Origin: a bacterium
GTDB taxonomy: Bacteria > Hydrothermota > Tepidihabitantia > Tepidihabitantales > Tepidihabitantaceae
Direction of reading: 5' to 3'
NCBI GenBank assembly: GCA_035505375.1
Contig: DATJQV010000068.1
Span: forward strand, 1-53,153
DNA: 53,153 nt
The translations under genes and the position numbers were made by a program. Position 1 is the stretch's first letter. Every line of letters starts with the position of its first letter. Under the pieces are notes generated by a model. That model was given only the letters and a program-made list of their open reading frames with translations, searched no databases and was not told the DNA's origin. This document shows, piece by piece, positions 25,385-32,425 of the stretch.

Positions 25385-25648
25385 GTGTCCGTCTTACGAC
25401 CATTCCGAATTCTCTTGCTGGCGGCCGCAGTTCAGCCGGCCGCGGTAGAATCGGCCTGCACGCCGCTCGGGCAGGACGCCGATAACTCGTCTCTGTCTGC
25501 GGTCGGCGACGTCGCCGGTCGCTACTGCCTCGCTGAATCTGGGTATGCCATCGAAAAAGGAGAATTCCATGACATTGAGAAGAACCGCTTTCCCTTTCCT
25601 GATTCTGTTTCTGTTGCTTACTTTCACAGCCCGGGCCGGGGTGGTTAA
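25385..25648 (+). CDS. Possible small secreted protein overlapping the barrel gene
   Basis: GTG 25385 with GGAGG about 6 bases upstream opens an 87-residue frame with a signal-like start (MSVLRPFRILLLAAAVQPAAV) and two Cys. Its last 80 bases overlap the barrel gene in another frame, so the tail is doubtful. It could be a frame-shifted remnant of a metal-locus protein. Weak call. Confidence 0.3.
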   Translation: MSVLRPFRILLLAAAVQPAAVESACTPLGQDADNSSLSAVGDVAGRYCLAESGYAIEKGEFHDIEKNRFPFPDSVSVAYFHSPGRGG

Positions 25649-26636
25649 TCCGGACATCTCGGTTATCGGACAAATGCGTACTTTCATGACCGACGACCCG
25701 GCGGACTCCAACCGCAACCGGATACAGATGAGTCTGGACGAGACCGAGGCGGAGTTCGATGCCGCCCTCAATCCCTTCGCCCATGGGACCGTAATCCTCT
25801 CCGTCCTCGACGGAGGGATCGATGTGGAAGAAGCTTACCTCCAGATCCCGCACAGCCTTCCCTTAGGGTTGGCGCTTAAGGCCGGCAAGTACCGGGTAGG
25901 GTTCGGCAAGCTGAATCCCGCCCATCCCCATACCTATCCCTTCATTGACCGCTTCCGGGTGCTCGCGGCCTACCTGCCCGGGGAGGAGTCCTTCGACGAG
26001 ACCGGAGTCCAACTTTCCTACCGCCTGCCTATGCCCGGAGACCTCTCATCTACGCTGTCCGGAGACTTGCTTCAGGGAAGCACGTTCCATCCCCAGGAAG
26101 CTAGTCTGTCCCGCCCGGCCTGGCTGGGGCGGTGGGAGAACTTCTTCATGCTCGGGGACGAGTCCTCGATGGAGATGGGCCTGTCCGCGACCCAAGGCGT
26201 GAACGACGTCGCGCTCGATGCCAAGACCTCGATCTTCGGGGCGGACGCCAAGGCCAAGCTCTGGCTCACGCCGCTTAACGTGCTCGTGCTCCAGGCCGAG
26301 GGCCTCCTGCTGGACAAGGGATTCGCCACGCTCGATTCCGCAACCGGAGCAGTCAGCCGGACGACGCTTCTCCCTTTCGGAGGCTACGCGTTCGCGGACT
26401 ACACCTGGAAGAAGAAGTACGATGCCGGAGTGAAGTATGAGCGTTTTCAAAGGCCGGTCGCGGGCAAGCCGTGGGACCAGTCGATAGGCCTCTTCGCGGG
26501 ATTCGGCCTGATGGAGGAGACCACCCTGTTCCGCTTTGCCTGGGACCGGTTCTTCCCCGGCGGGGCCAAGTCCTACAATACCTACACCGTTCAGATCCTG
26601 TTTTCTATGGGCCCACACAAAGCCCATCAATTCTAA
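25569..26636 (+). CDS. Outer-membrane beta-barrel protein of the zinc locus
   Basis: ATG 25569, with AAGGAG upstream, starts a 355-residue protein with a signal peptide (FPFLILFLLLTFTARAG). The mature part has amphipathic strands with aromatic girdles (YAFADYTWKKKYDAGVKYERF, TVQILFSMG) and ends in Phe, as expected for BAM substrates. It carries several His (HPHTYPF). The gene ends 10 bases before the metal-binding protein, so it probably lets metal or a metal complex across the outer membrane. This resembles barrels found next to znuA in other Gram-negative bacteria; specificity is inferred from context only. Confidence 0.82.
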   Translation: MTLRRTAFPFLILFLLLTFTARAGVVNPDISVIGQMRTFMTDDPADSNRNRIQMSLDETEAEFDAALNPFAHGTVILSVLDGGIDVEEAYLQIPHSLPLGLALKAGKYRVGFGKLNPAHPHTYPFIDRFRVLAAYLPGEESFDETGVQLSYRLPMPGDLSSTLSGDLLQGSTFHPQEASLSRPAWLGRWENFFMLGDESSMEMGLSATQGVNDVALDAKTSIFGADAKAKLWLTPLNVLVLQAEGLLLDKGFATLDSATGAVSRTTLLPFGGYAFADYTWKKKYDAGVKYERFQRPVAGKPWDQSIGLFAGFGLMEETTLFRFAWDRFFPGGAKSYNTYTVQILFSMGPHKAHQF

Positions 26637-26646
26637 GGAGGACAAT

Positions 26647-27522
26647 ATGAAGAAGATACTTTGGCTCTTGACCTCTCTGCTTTTCCTGGCCGGTTCCGAG
26701 GCCTATGCCAAGCTGACCGTGGCGGCCTCGCTGCCGGACCTGGCCTCGATCGCGGCCTATGTTGGGGGTGATCGGGTGAGCGCCTTTTCCATCGCCCGCC
26801 CCAACGCCGATCCCCATTCCGTCGAAGTGCTTCCGTCCTACATGGTTCGGGTGTCCCGGGCGGACGTTTACCTGAAGGTAGGCATGAGCCTCGACCAGTG
26901 GGCCGACCAGATCATCGACGGCTCCCGGAACGGCAGGATAAGAATCGTGGACTGCTCCAATGGGATCGCGGTGCTCGAGAAGCCCGGCAAGGTGGACGCC
27001 TCGTTGGGCGATGTCCATCCCGAGGGCAATCCGCATTACTGGCTGGACCCCGAGAACGGGATGCTGGTCGCCCAGACCATCGCCGATGCTCTGACTGCTG
27101 CGGATCCCTCCGGGGCTGCAACGTACAGCGCCAACCTGGACCGTTTCAAGGCCGAGGTCACCCGGAAAATGGCTGTCTGGAAGGTTACTGCTGCGGCCAT
27201 CCCGAATCGAACGATCTTGACCTACCATTCCTCCTGGCCCTATTTTGCCCAGGCGTTCGGATTCACGATCCCGGCTCACATCGAGCCCATACCGGGCATC
27301 CCGCCCAATGCCGGGCACCTGGCCCACCTGGTGAAGATCATCAAGGAACAGCAAGTGACCGCGGTCATCTCAGAGCCTTATTACTCGGACGACGCGGCCA
27401 ACTTTCTCGCCCGCGAGACCGGCGTCAAGTTGTTCAAGATCACCCCGTCCTGCGCGGACGCCTCACCCAATTCCTACCTGGACCACTTCCAGCAGATCTT
27501 CGACGCCCTGAAGGGAAATTGA
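26647..27522 (+). CDS. znuA: Metal (zinc-type) ABC transporter substrate-binding protein
   Basis: A 291-residue cluster A-I binding protein with a signal peptide (LLTSLLFLAGSEAYA). Ligands expected for Zn or Mn are H57 (ADPHSVEVLPS), H130 (GNPHYWLDPENG), H194 (LTYHSSWPYFAQAFG) and an acidic residue near 248 (EPYYSDDAA). The family's His-rich loop is absent. AAGGAGG lies 5 bases before ATG 26647. Its neighbours (barrel upstream, ZnuB-type permease overlapping downstream) support a role in zinc uptake, though manganese cannot be ruled out from sequence. Confidence 0.9.
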   Translation: MKKILWLLTSLLFLAGSEAYAKLTVAASLPDLASIAAYVGGDRVSAFSIARPNADPHSVEVLPSYMVRVSRADVYLKVGMSLDQWADQIIDGSRNGRIRIVDCSNGIAVLEKPGKVDASLGDVHPEGNPHYWLDPENGMLVAQTIADALTAADPSGAATYSANLDRFKAEVTRKMAVWKVTAAAIPNRTILTYHSSWPYFAQAFGFTIPAHIEPIPGIPPNAGHLAHLVKIIKEQQVTAVISEPYYSDDAANFLARETGVKLFKITPSCADASPNSYLDHFQQIFDALKGN

Positions 27523-28376
27523 TGAGCGTCTTCGCAGCTTTCTCCTATCCTTTCATGTGGTGGGCCCTGGCAGCCTCCCTGGTCCTGGCTGGAATCCACG
27601 CCTACCTCGGGTTCCATATCGTGAAGCGCGGCGTGATCTTCGTGGACCTGTCCCTGGCCCAGATGGCCGCCATGGGCCTGGCCATCGCGATCCTGCTCCA
27701 TCTGGAGGAGCACCCCCTGGCGAACTACCTGCTGCCCGTGGGCGCCACGCTGATCGGGGCCGTGCTCTTCGCATGGCTGCGTCATCTCGAACACCGGGTG
27801 CCGCTCGAGGCCTTCATCGGAATCGTCTTCGCGACGGCCCAGGCCGCGGTGCTGCTCATCCTGGAGAAGGCTCCCTCGGGCACCGAGCATCTCAAGGAGA
27901 CCCTGGTCGGAAGCATCTTCACGGTCGAGCCTTCAGCGGTCCTGAAGACAGCGGCTATCTACGCCGGAATCGGGCTGCTCCACTTCCTGGTCCGCAAGCC
28001 CCTGTTCGAGATCACCAACAACCCGGGGAAAGCGCGCGAACAGGGACGGAACCTGTTCGGCTGGGACGTCCTGTTCTACGGGACCTTCGGGATCGTCGTA
28101 ACCAGCTCGGTGCGGATTGCCGGGGTGCTCCTGGTCTTCGCCTTCCTGGTCATACCGGCCGTGGCCGGGATCCTGGCCTCGGAGCGCACCGGGGTCCGTC
28201 TTGCCGTAGGCTGGGCCTTCGGGTTCCTGTGTTCCATCGTCGGGCTGCTGGCCGCGTTCAGCTTGAATACCCCTGCGGCCCCGACCATCCTCGTGGTCCT
28301 CACGCTGGCCCTGTCAGTCCACGGAGCCTTGACACCTCTGATCCGGAAGGTTCTCAGGGCAAACGGAGGAGTTTGA
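27522..28376 (+). CDS. znuB: Metal ABC transporter permease (ZnuB/MntB family)
   Basis: A 284-residue inner-membrane protein with about eight hydrophobic helices. It shows family features such as GFHIVKRGVIFVDLSLAQMAAMG near the N-terminus and AGVLLVFAFLVIPAVAGIL late. ATG 27522 shares one base with the znuA stop (TGATG), so translation is coupled. An ATP-binding subunit normally forms the third part of this transporter, but none lies in this operon or elsewhere in the window; it must be encoded away or be shared. Confidence 0.9.
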   Translation: MSVFAAFSYPFMWWALAASLVLAGIHAYLGFHIVKRGVIFVDLSLAQMAAMGLAIAILLHLEEHPLANYLLPVGATLIGAVLFAWLRHLEHRVPLEAFIGIVFATAQAAVLLILEKAPSGTEHLKETLVGSIFTVEPSAVLKTAAIYAGIGLLHFLVRKPLFEITNNPGKAREQGRNLFGWDVLFYGTFGIVVTSSVRIAGVLLVFAFLVIPAVAGILASERTGVRLAVGWAFGFLCSIVGLLAAFSLNTPAAPTILVVLTLALSVHGALTPLIRKVLRANGGV

Positions 28377-28867
28377 TATAGAGCACCCATCGTCTCCCGG
28401 GTCTGAAATAGAGGGGGGCGACTTCGCAGCCGCCCCTCTCACATCACCGGTCGGGAATTCCGGGGACAGGACAAAAGAGGGACGCCATATTTCTGGCTTC
28501 CGTCAAGGCCGGGCTGGTTCGGACCGCATCGCGAGGCGTGCGTTGGCGGCTCTCGGTTCACCGCTCGCGGCTTCGACGGCGGGCAGGAACAGGCCAATGT
28601 AGAGGTCGAGGTTCAGGTTGAGGTTGAGGGCGGAGCGGGCCGCAGCCGGTGCGGGCGGGGACGGCTGATGGCCCACGGCTCACGGCCTGCCGCTCCGATT
28701 CCAACGATGGACGATGGACGCACCGTCGGACAGGGGCCTGCCCGCGCGGCAGCAGGCGGGCCGCTGAGGCCAAGAACGATGCGCTGTCAGACAGGGCCTG
28801 CCGGAGCCAACGGCCCTCGGCGTGTCAATAATCATTTGCTGTCCCCCGAATCCCCTTGTAGGCGAAC
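28377..28867. other. Intergenic region: imperfect hairpin and micro-repeats
   Basis: An imperfect GC-rich hairpin (gaggggggcg at 28411-28420 with cgcccctc at 28431-28438) may end the metal operon. Further on are ccggggacaggacaaaagag near 28457, which may be distantly related to the palindrome family, and the micro-repeats gaggtcgaggttcaggttgagg (28595-28632) and gatggacgatggacg (about 28706). No gene is supported. Confidence 0.5.
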
Positions 28868-29383
28868 TCACGATGGCAGCAGAATCAGCGACAAGGCCAA
28901 CGCGCAGACTGATATGACGCCTGCCACGAACCATGCCAGCGCGCAGTTCACCTTCGTGGCTTTGCGATTCACGATGTCGAAGTTGTTCTTGTAGGCAGCT
29001 AGCCTGATTGCGGCTAGCTTTCTTGGCGATTCCATCCCTTCCTCCGACACTAGTCTCACGAGTTCGTCTTCGTCCATGCGCTGAAGTCCCGTAGCGCCAA
29101 GCGACGACAGGGAAAGGAAGGTCGCCACAATAAAAGTCCCGATGCAGGCAATAAAGGGCAGACCGCGAACCAACCAGAAGACCGCAGTCTGCCACGGGCA
29201 TTCCATCCCCACCGGACGTACCAGAGCGGGCCACCTTAGCGCGACCAAGGACAGCACTAAACCGCACGCGCCCATCAAAGCAATGCCCTTACTTGTCCAA
29301 CCGTCGGAGCGGGTCAGTTCGTGGTCGTACAGCAGCCGGAACTCGTCATCCAGAATGCGGAGTAGCGCAGGATCGGTAGGCAT
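28868..29383 (-). CDS. Three-helix membrane protein next to the graspetide ligase
   Basis: ATG 29383, with GAGGA 4 bases upstream, gives 171 residues. Predicted membrane helices are at about 33-50 (IALMGACGLVLSLVALRW), 67-92 (FIACIGTFIVATFLSLSSL) and 146-168 (CALAWFVAGVISVCALALSL), with acidic and basic helices between them (RMDEDELVRLVSEEGMESP). The frame is open up to 29446. It is the last gene of the accessory operon, 55 bases after the ATP-grasp gene. Layout is somewhat like SLATT-type proteins of conflict systems, but I cannot confirm this. A transport, anchoring or immunity role would be guesswork. Confidence 0.65.
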   Translation of the reverse strand: MPTDPALLRILDDEFRLLYDHELTRSDGWTSKGIALMGACGLVLSLVALRWPALVRPVGMECPWQTAVFWLVRGLPFIACIGTFIVATFLSLSSLGATGLQRMDEDELVRLVSEEGMESPRKLAAIRLAAYKNNFDIVNRKATKVNCALAWFVAGVISVCALALSLILLPS

Positions 29384-29438
29384 TCGTTCCTCGAAGTCCC
29401 GATATGTCGGCTTTGGGGACTGCGCCCTTCCTTGCCGC

Positions 29439-30428
29439 CTACACACGGGCTCTCCCTTGTCTGCTCCTTGAGAGCAAGAACTCTGCCATGTACCTCGTCA
29501 TACCGTTTCTCAGTTCAAGGTCTAGCCAAGCCCATTGTCCATTCGGATTGTTCTCTAGGAACACGTACTCGTGTTTCGGAGTGACCACAAAGTCCATAGC
29601 AGAGAACTGAAGCCCATACCATTCCACGAACTGGCGGCATTTGGCCGCTACCTCGTCTGGCAACTCAAGCTCGAAGTATCGCAGCCCCTGGCAGTTGTTT
29701 CTGCGCCAATCTACCTTGGACGATGCGCTAGCTTGGCTGTCAATGCCCACGGCAAAGATTCGTTCGCCAATTATGGTGACCCGAACTTCATATAGCTTGG
29801 GTACGTACTCCTGAAAGAGGCAGGGCGAGAACGCCACCAGGTCGATGTTGGAGACGTCCGCCTGAGTAACGACCGAGGTGTATATGAGCTCAAGCTTGCC
29901 ATCCGGACACTCGACCGCGCCCGACTTCAGTGGTTTCACGATTCTCTCGCTGCCGCCCGACACGCAGAACCGCCTTGCTGCTTGTGGGTCGGTCGTAACG
30001 AGTGTATCAGGAACTGCGAATCCGACCTCCTGGGCGGCGGCGAGCTGAAGTAGTTTGTCATTCGCGCGTCGGATCACGTCGGGACTACTGACCCAAAACG
30101 AGCGCGCCAACACGCGGTAGAACCCACTCAACATGGCCTCGCACTCCTGCCGTGCGAAGGAGCGGGCCTGCTCATCCACGACCGCCGGCGATACAGATGG
30201 TGGATTAGGTTTGCGGAACCAGACGGTCTCGATGGAGTCCAGAGGAACGTCACCGTGGACTGTATGCAGTAGACCAGTTGCTGTTCCCCCTGAGTAGCGG
30301 AGTTCGACCGCGGCCGATGATGGGTAGCTCTCAGTGTTGAGACGGATGAATCTGCCGCCCAGGACGTTCAGTTCCGCCACGACGAGGTCCGCAGTGACGT
30401 CGTCACTGCCCGTGACAATAAGCAGCAT
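29439..30428 (-). CDS. ATP-grasp graspetide (omega-ester peptide) ligase, MvdD-like
   Basis: A 329-residue RiPP-modifying ATP-grasp enzyme. Family marks are VWFRKP (69-74), a PreATP-grasp to ATP-grasp linker RRANDKLLQLAAAQEVGFAVP (121-140, the VP strand), KPLKSG (165-170), FQEYVPKLYEVRV (205-217), DWRR (240-243), the metal-binding D279 and the closing signature LENNPNGQWAWLDLE (291-305), which is typical of microviridin/MvdD-type ligases. Such enzymes use ATP to join Ser/Thr or Lys side chains to Asp/Glu side chains of a precursor peptide. Its ATG 30428 follows directly on the stop of precursor 2 (TAGATG), tying it to the two precursors just upstream. Confidence 0.92.
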   Translation of the reverse strand: MLLIVTGSDDVTADLVVAELNVLGGRFIRLNTESYPSSAAVELRYSGGTATGLLHTVHGDVPLDSIETVWFRKPNPPSVSPAVVDEQARSFARQECEAMLSGFYRVLARSFWVSSPDVIRRANDKLLQLAAAQEVGFAVPDTLVTTDPQAARRFCVSGGSERIVKPLKSGAVECPDGKLELIYTSVVTQADVSNIDLVAFSPCLFQEYVPKLYEVRVTIIGERIFAVGIDSQASASSKVDWRRNNCQGLRYFELELPDEVAAKCRQFVEWYGLQFSAMDFVVTPKHEYVFLENNPNGQWAWLDLELRNGMTRYMAEFLLSRSRQGRARV

Positions 30429-30572
30429 CTAGTCGGTGTCGCGGCCTTCGCGTATTACGTGAGTGACGGTTGAGGTACCATACGGTTTCTTGGGATCCTT
30501 GCTGCTTAGCTCGGGCTCACAGGGCTCTCGCTTGGTGAAGCACAGAGGCTCTTTGCTCTCGTCAGTCTTCAT
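30429..30572 (-). CDS. Graspetide precursor peptide 2 (47 aa)
   Basis: ATG 30572 has AAGGAG 7 bases upstream; the stop TAG (30431-30429) abuts the ligase start. The peptide has a leader motif PLCFTKREP (9-17) and a C-terminal core with alternating Thr, TSTVT (33-37), followed by REGRDTD (41-47). It lines up with precursor 1 in both regions. Thr side chains and the trailing Glu/Asp are the natural partners for omega-ester bonds. The bond pattern and the processed form are unknown. Confidence 0.75.
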   Translation of the reverse strand: MKTDESKEPLCFTKREPCEPELSSKDPKKPYGTSTVTHVIREGRDTD

Positions 30573-30720
30573 CGTCGTTCTCCTTGCACACTTCTGTTGC
30601 GGTCATTGTGAAAGTATCGCGGCTTGGTGCAGTGGCACCGTCATCCGGGCCGGACTTGACCGGTTCCTTCTTGGCGAAGACAAGTGGGATCGGTTGCTTC
30701 TCTGGCTCTCCCGTAATCAT
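30562..30720 (-). CDS. Graspetide precursor peptide 1 (52 aa)
   Basis: ATG 30720 follows AAGGGAGG by 3 bases. The 52-residue peptide carries the leader motif PLVFAKKEP (12-20), a Gly/Asp/Pro-rich middle, and the core TFTMTATEV (36-44) then KENDDED (46-52). The shared pattern with precursor 2 is PLxFxK(K/R)EP, then TxTxT, then (K/R)Exx(D). Its end overlaps the start of precursor 2 by 11 bases. The open frame can be extended to 30756, but that lacks the ribosome binding site. A leaderless or longer form is not suggested. Confidence 0.75.
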   Translation of the reverse strand: MITGEPEKQPIPLVFAKKEPVKSGPDDGATAPSRDTFTMTATEVCKENDDED

Positions 30721-30768
30721 GGACCTCCCTTCTGGCATGCTGCCAGTAGCTCGCAACAGATGGAATCG

Positions 30769-31188
30769 CTACTCATCCGGGTCAATGCTGTGGCCTATGC
30801 CGGCACCAATCGCGGCTCCACCTGCGGCACCCAGTGGCCCCAAGATGGCACCGACTGCGCCGCCGATGACGCCGCCTATCACAGCGTTGCGGCTCTTTAT
30901 CTGCTTCTTCTTGTCCTTGGATAGCGGTGCCTTCGTGTGGCCGTGGGCCGCGCGCACCGTTCGCGACCCCTTATCTTGCTTACTCGTATTGCAGTGAATG
31001 CAGGCCGGATACAAGTTGTTCCGGTGATCTGTCCCGCCTCGGGCCTGCGCTACCGAGTGATCTATGTGCCACGACATTCTCGCACCAGTAGCACCGTAGT
31101 TCTTGAGGCTTAGCTTCTTACGGCACAGATGGCAGTGCCCGTCGGTACGTCTATAGACCCATTCTATCGTCTCTTCATCGAAAGCCAT
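30769..31188 (-). CDS. HNH nuclease with C-terminal glycine-zipper segment
   Basis: 139 residues. The N-terminal 75 are an HNH domain: CHLCRKK and CIHCNTSKQ are the zinc knuckles, and MSWHIDHSVAQARGGTDHRNN holds the catalytic His region. After a Lys-rich linker the last 40 residues form a glycine zipper (GGVIGGAVGAILG, then GAAGGAAIGAGIG) that could insert in a membrane or self-assemble. AAGGAG precedes ATG 31188. It lies 48 bases upstream of the graspetide precursors and in the same operon as the modification enzymes. A toxin or phage-defence nuclease is plausible; the fusion is unusual. Confidence 0.8.
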   Translation of the reverse strand: MAFDEETIEWVYRRTDGHCHLCRKKLSLKNYGATGARMSWHIDHSVAQARGGTDHRNNLYPACIHCNTSKQDKGSRTVRAAHGHTKAPLSKDKKKQIKSRNAVIGGVIGGAVGAILGPLGAAGGAAIGAGIGHSIDPDE

Positions 31189-31203
31189 GGCTTCTCCTTG
31201 TGG

Positions 31204-31413
31204 TCATGCCACCGTGCCCTCCACAATCCTGACTTCCTCATCCATCAGACCGTATAGTTCATACACCAGCGCGTCGATGGCCTTGTCGGTGACGGCGGTC
31301 TGCCGCTGGAGGGATTCCTGCTCATGCGGCGTCTTTGTACTTGGCGGGTGATAGTGCATGTCCAGCATCCGCTCGACCAAGCTGACCACCTTTTCATGCC
31401 GGGCCTGGTACGG
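31204..31413 (-). pseudogene. C-terminal tail of a type IIG restriction enzyme (fragment 2)
   Basis: From CCG 31413 the frame reads RHEKVVSLVERMLDMHYHPP, TKTPHEQESLQRQTAVTDK and IDALVYELYGLMDEEVRIVEG. This is the conserved end of the Eco57I/TaqI-specificity class of N6-adenine methylase-nucleases. The preceding TAA cuts it off, and there is no methylase or specificity domain left. GTG 31389 could still start a 61-residue peptide. Confidence 0.75.
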
Positions 31414-32181
31414 TTAGCTGTCGCTGGCGCGTCGGGCCTCCTCCTCGGTCACAATCTGGAACTGTAGCCTGTAGTAGACGACGCTGATAGAGGGGTTCGC
31501 TGCCACCGCGTACTTGAGCTTCCTGTCGAACTGCCGCGCGACGATCACGCCTCGCACGTCACTGGTGCCGGCCAAATGCTGTTTGATCCAGCCCATGTAT
31601 CTTGACACTTGCCCCACTGCGCTGTCTGACGCCCTGTCGAGTTTCAATTCGACTACCACGAAGTCACCGTTAGGACGGACACAAAGGAGGTCTATCTCGC
31701 CGACGTCGGTCGGGTACTGCCTTCCGGCGCGGCCGGACGCATCCTTGTAGAGCTTCAGGCCGTTCTCAATCGCCTCGACATCACTCGCGACGACATCCTC
31801 AAGCTCGTTCTCGATCCGCGCGACGAACTCCCTCTGGCCCCTGCTTTCCTCTGCGACAGCATTGGCCTCCTTGGGTCGCGCTCCCAGCCTCTCGATGTGT
31901 ACGATGCACTCGCCGGGGTTCACCTGTTCCTGACTGTCGAACCTCACGAGCAAGGTCGCTCCTGCCGAAATGTGACTTTCCCTGTAGAATCGCTGGAGGC
32001 GTTCGATCGCCGAAGGCTTGCTCCTGTGAGCGTTGAAGGAACGGCCCTCCCCGTCAATGACTGTCATTTTCCTAGGTTTCGTGGGCAAGCTCCGGCCGTG
32101 CGTGGCGCCATCGTTGTCCCTCAGATTCAAATGCCCGCCTTTGACCTCGTTTTCCGTTACTGTTCGCTGGAACTCAACCAT
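31414..32181 (-). CDS. NucS-like PD-(D/E)XK nuclease (DUF91 group)
   Basis: A 255-residue protein. The C-terminal 130 residues match the NucS/DUF91 nuclease fold: GEIDLLCVRPNGDFVVVELKLD supplies the Asp and Glu-x-Lys of the active site, followed by AVGQVSRYMGWIKQHL and VRGVIVA. The N-terminal 110 residues are a small beta-rich domain of unknown role with the piece TLLVRFDSQEQVNPGECIVHIERLG. ATG 32181 has AAGGAGG 10 bases upstream. It sits between two remnants of a type IIG gene inside the restriction island, so a part in DNA defence or repair is likely. Confidence 0.85.
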   Translation of the reverse strand: MVEFQRTVTENEVKGGHLNLRDNDGATHGRSLPTKPRKMTVIDGEGRSFNAHRSKPSAIERLQRFYRESHISAGATLLVRFDSQEQVNPGECIVHIERLGARPKEANAVAEESRGQREFVARIENELEDVVASDVEAIENGLKLYKDASGRAGRQYPTDVGEIDLLCVRPNGDFVVVELKLDRASDSAVGQVSRYMGWIKQHLAGTSDVRGVIVARQFDRKLKYAVAANPSISVVYYRLQFQIVTEEEARRASDS

Positions 32182-32214
32182 ATGCTGTTTGCCTCCTTGA
32201 GTCTGTCCTATCCA

Positions 32215-32394
32215 TCAGCACAACCTATGATCCGTCGCGGCAATCTGGCGCTGGAGCGATTCGTGCTCGTGCGGCGTCTTGGCTTTGGGCAAGTCCTTGT
32301 GCAGCTTCAGCATCGTCTCGACCAGTCCGACCATCCTGTCACGCCGCGCCTTGACGGCCTCGTTGAAGGGCCTGACTACCCTGGTCCATCCCAG
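32215..32394 (-). pseudogene. C-terminal tail of a type IIG restriction enzyme (fragment 1)
   Basis: Reading the minus strand after TAA 32397-32395 gives VVRPFNEAVKARRDRMVGLV, then ETMLKLHKDLPKAKTPHEHE and SLQRQIAATD before a stop. This is the same C-terminal region as fragment 2, from a different copy or a duplication, and is shortened before the IDALVYELYGL part. No start codon or upstream domain remains. Confidence 0.75.
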
Positions 32395-32425
32395 TTACGC
32401 TGCAACACGTTGGAATCCGTGTGTC

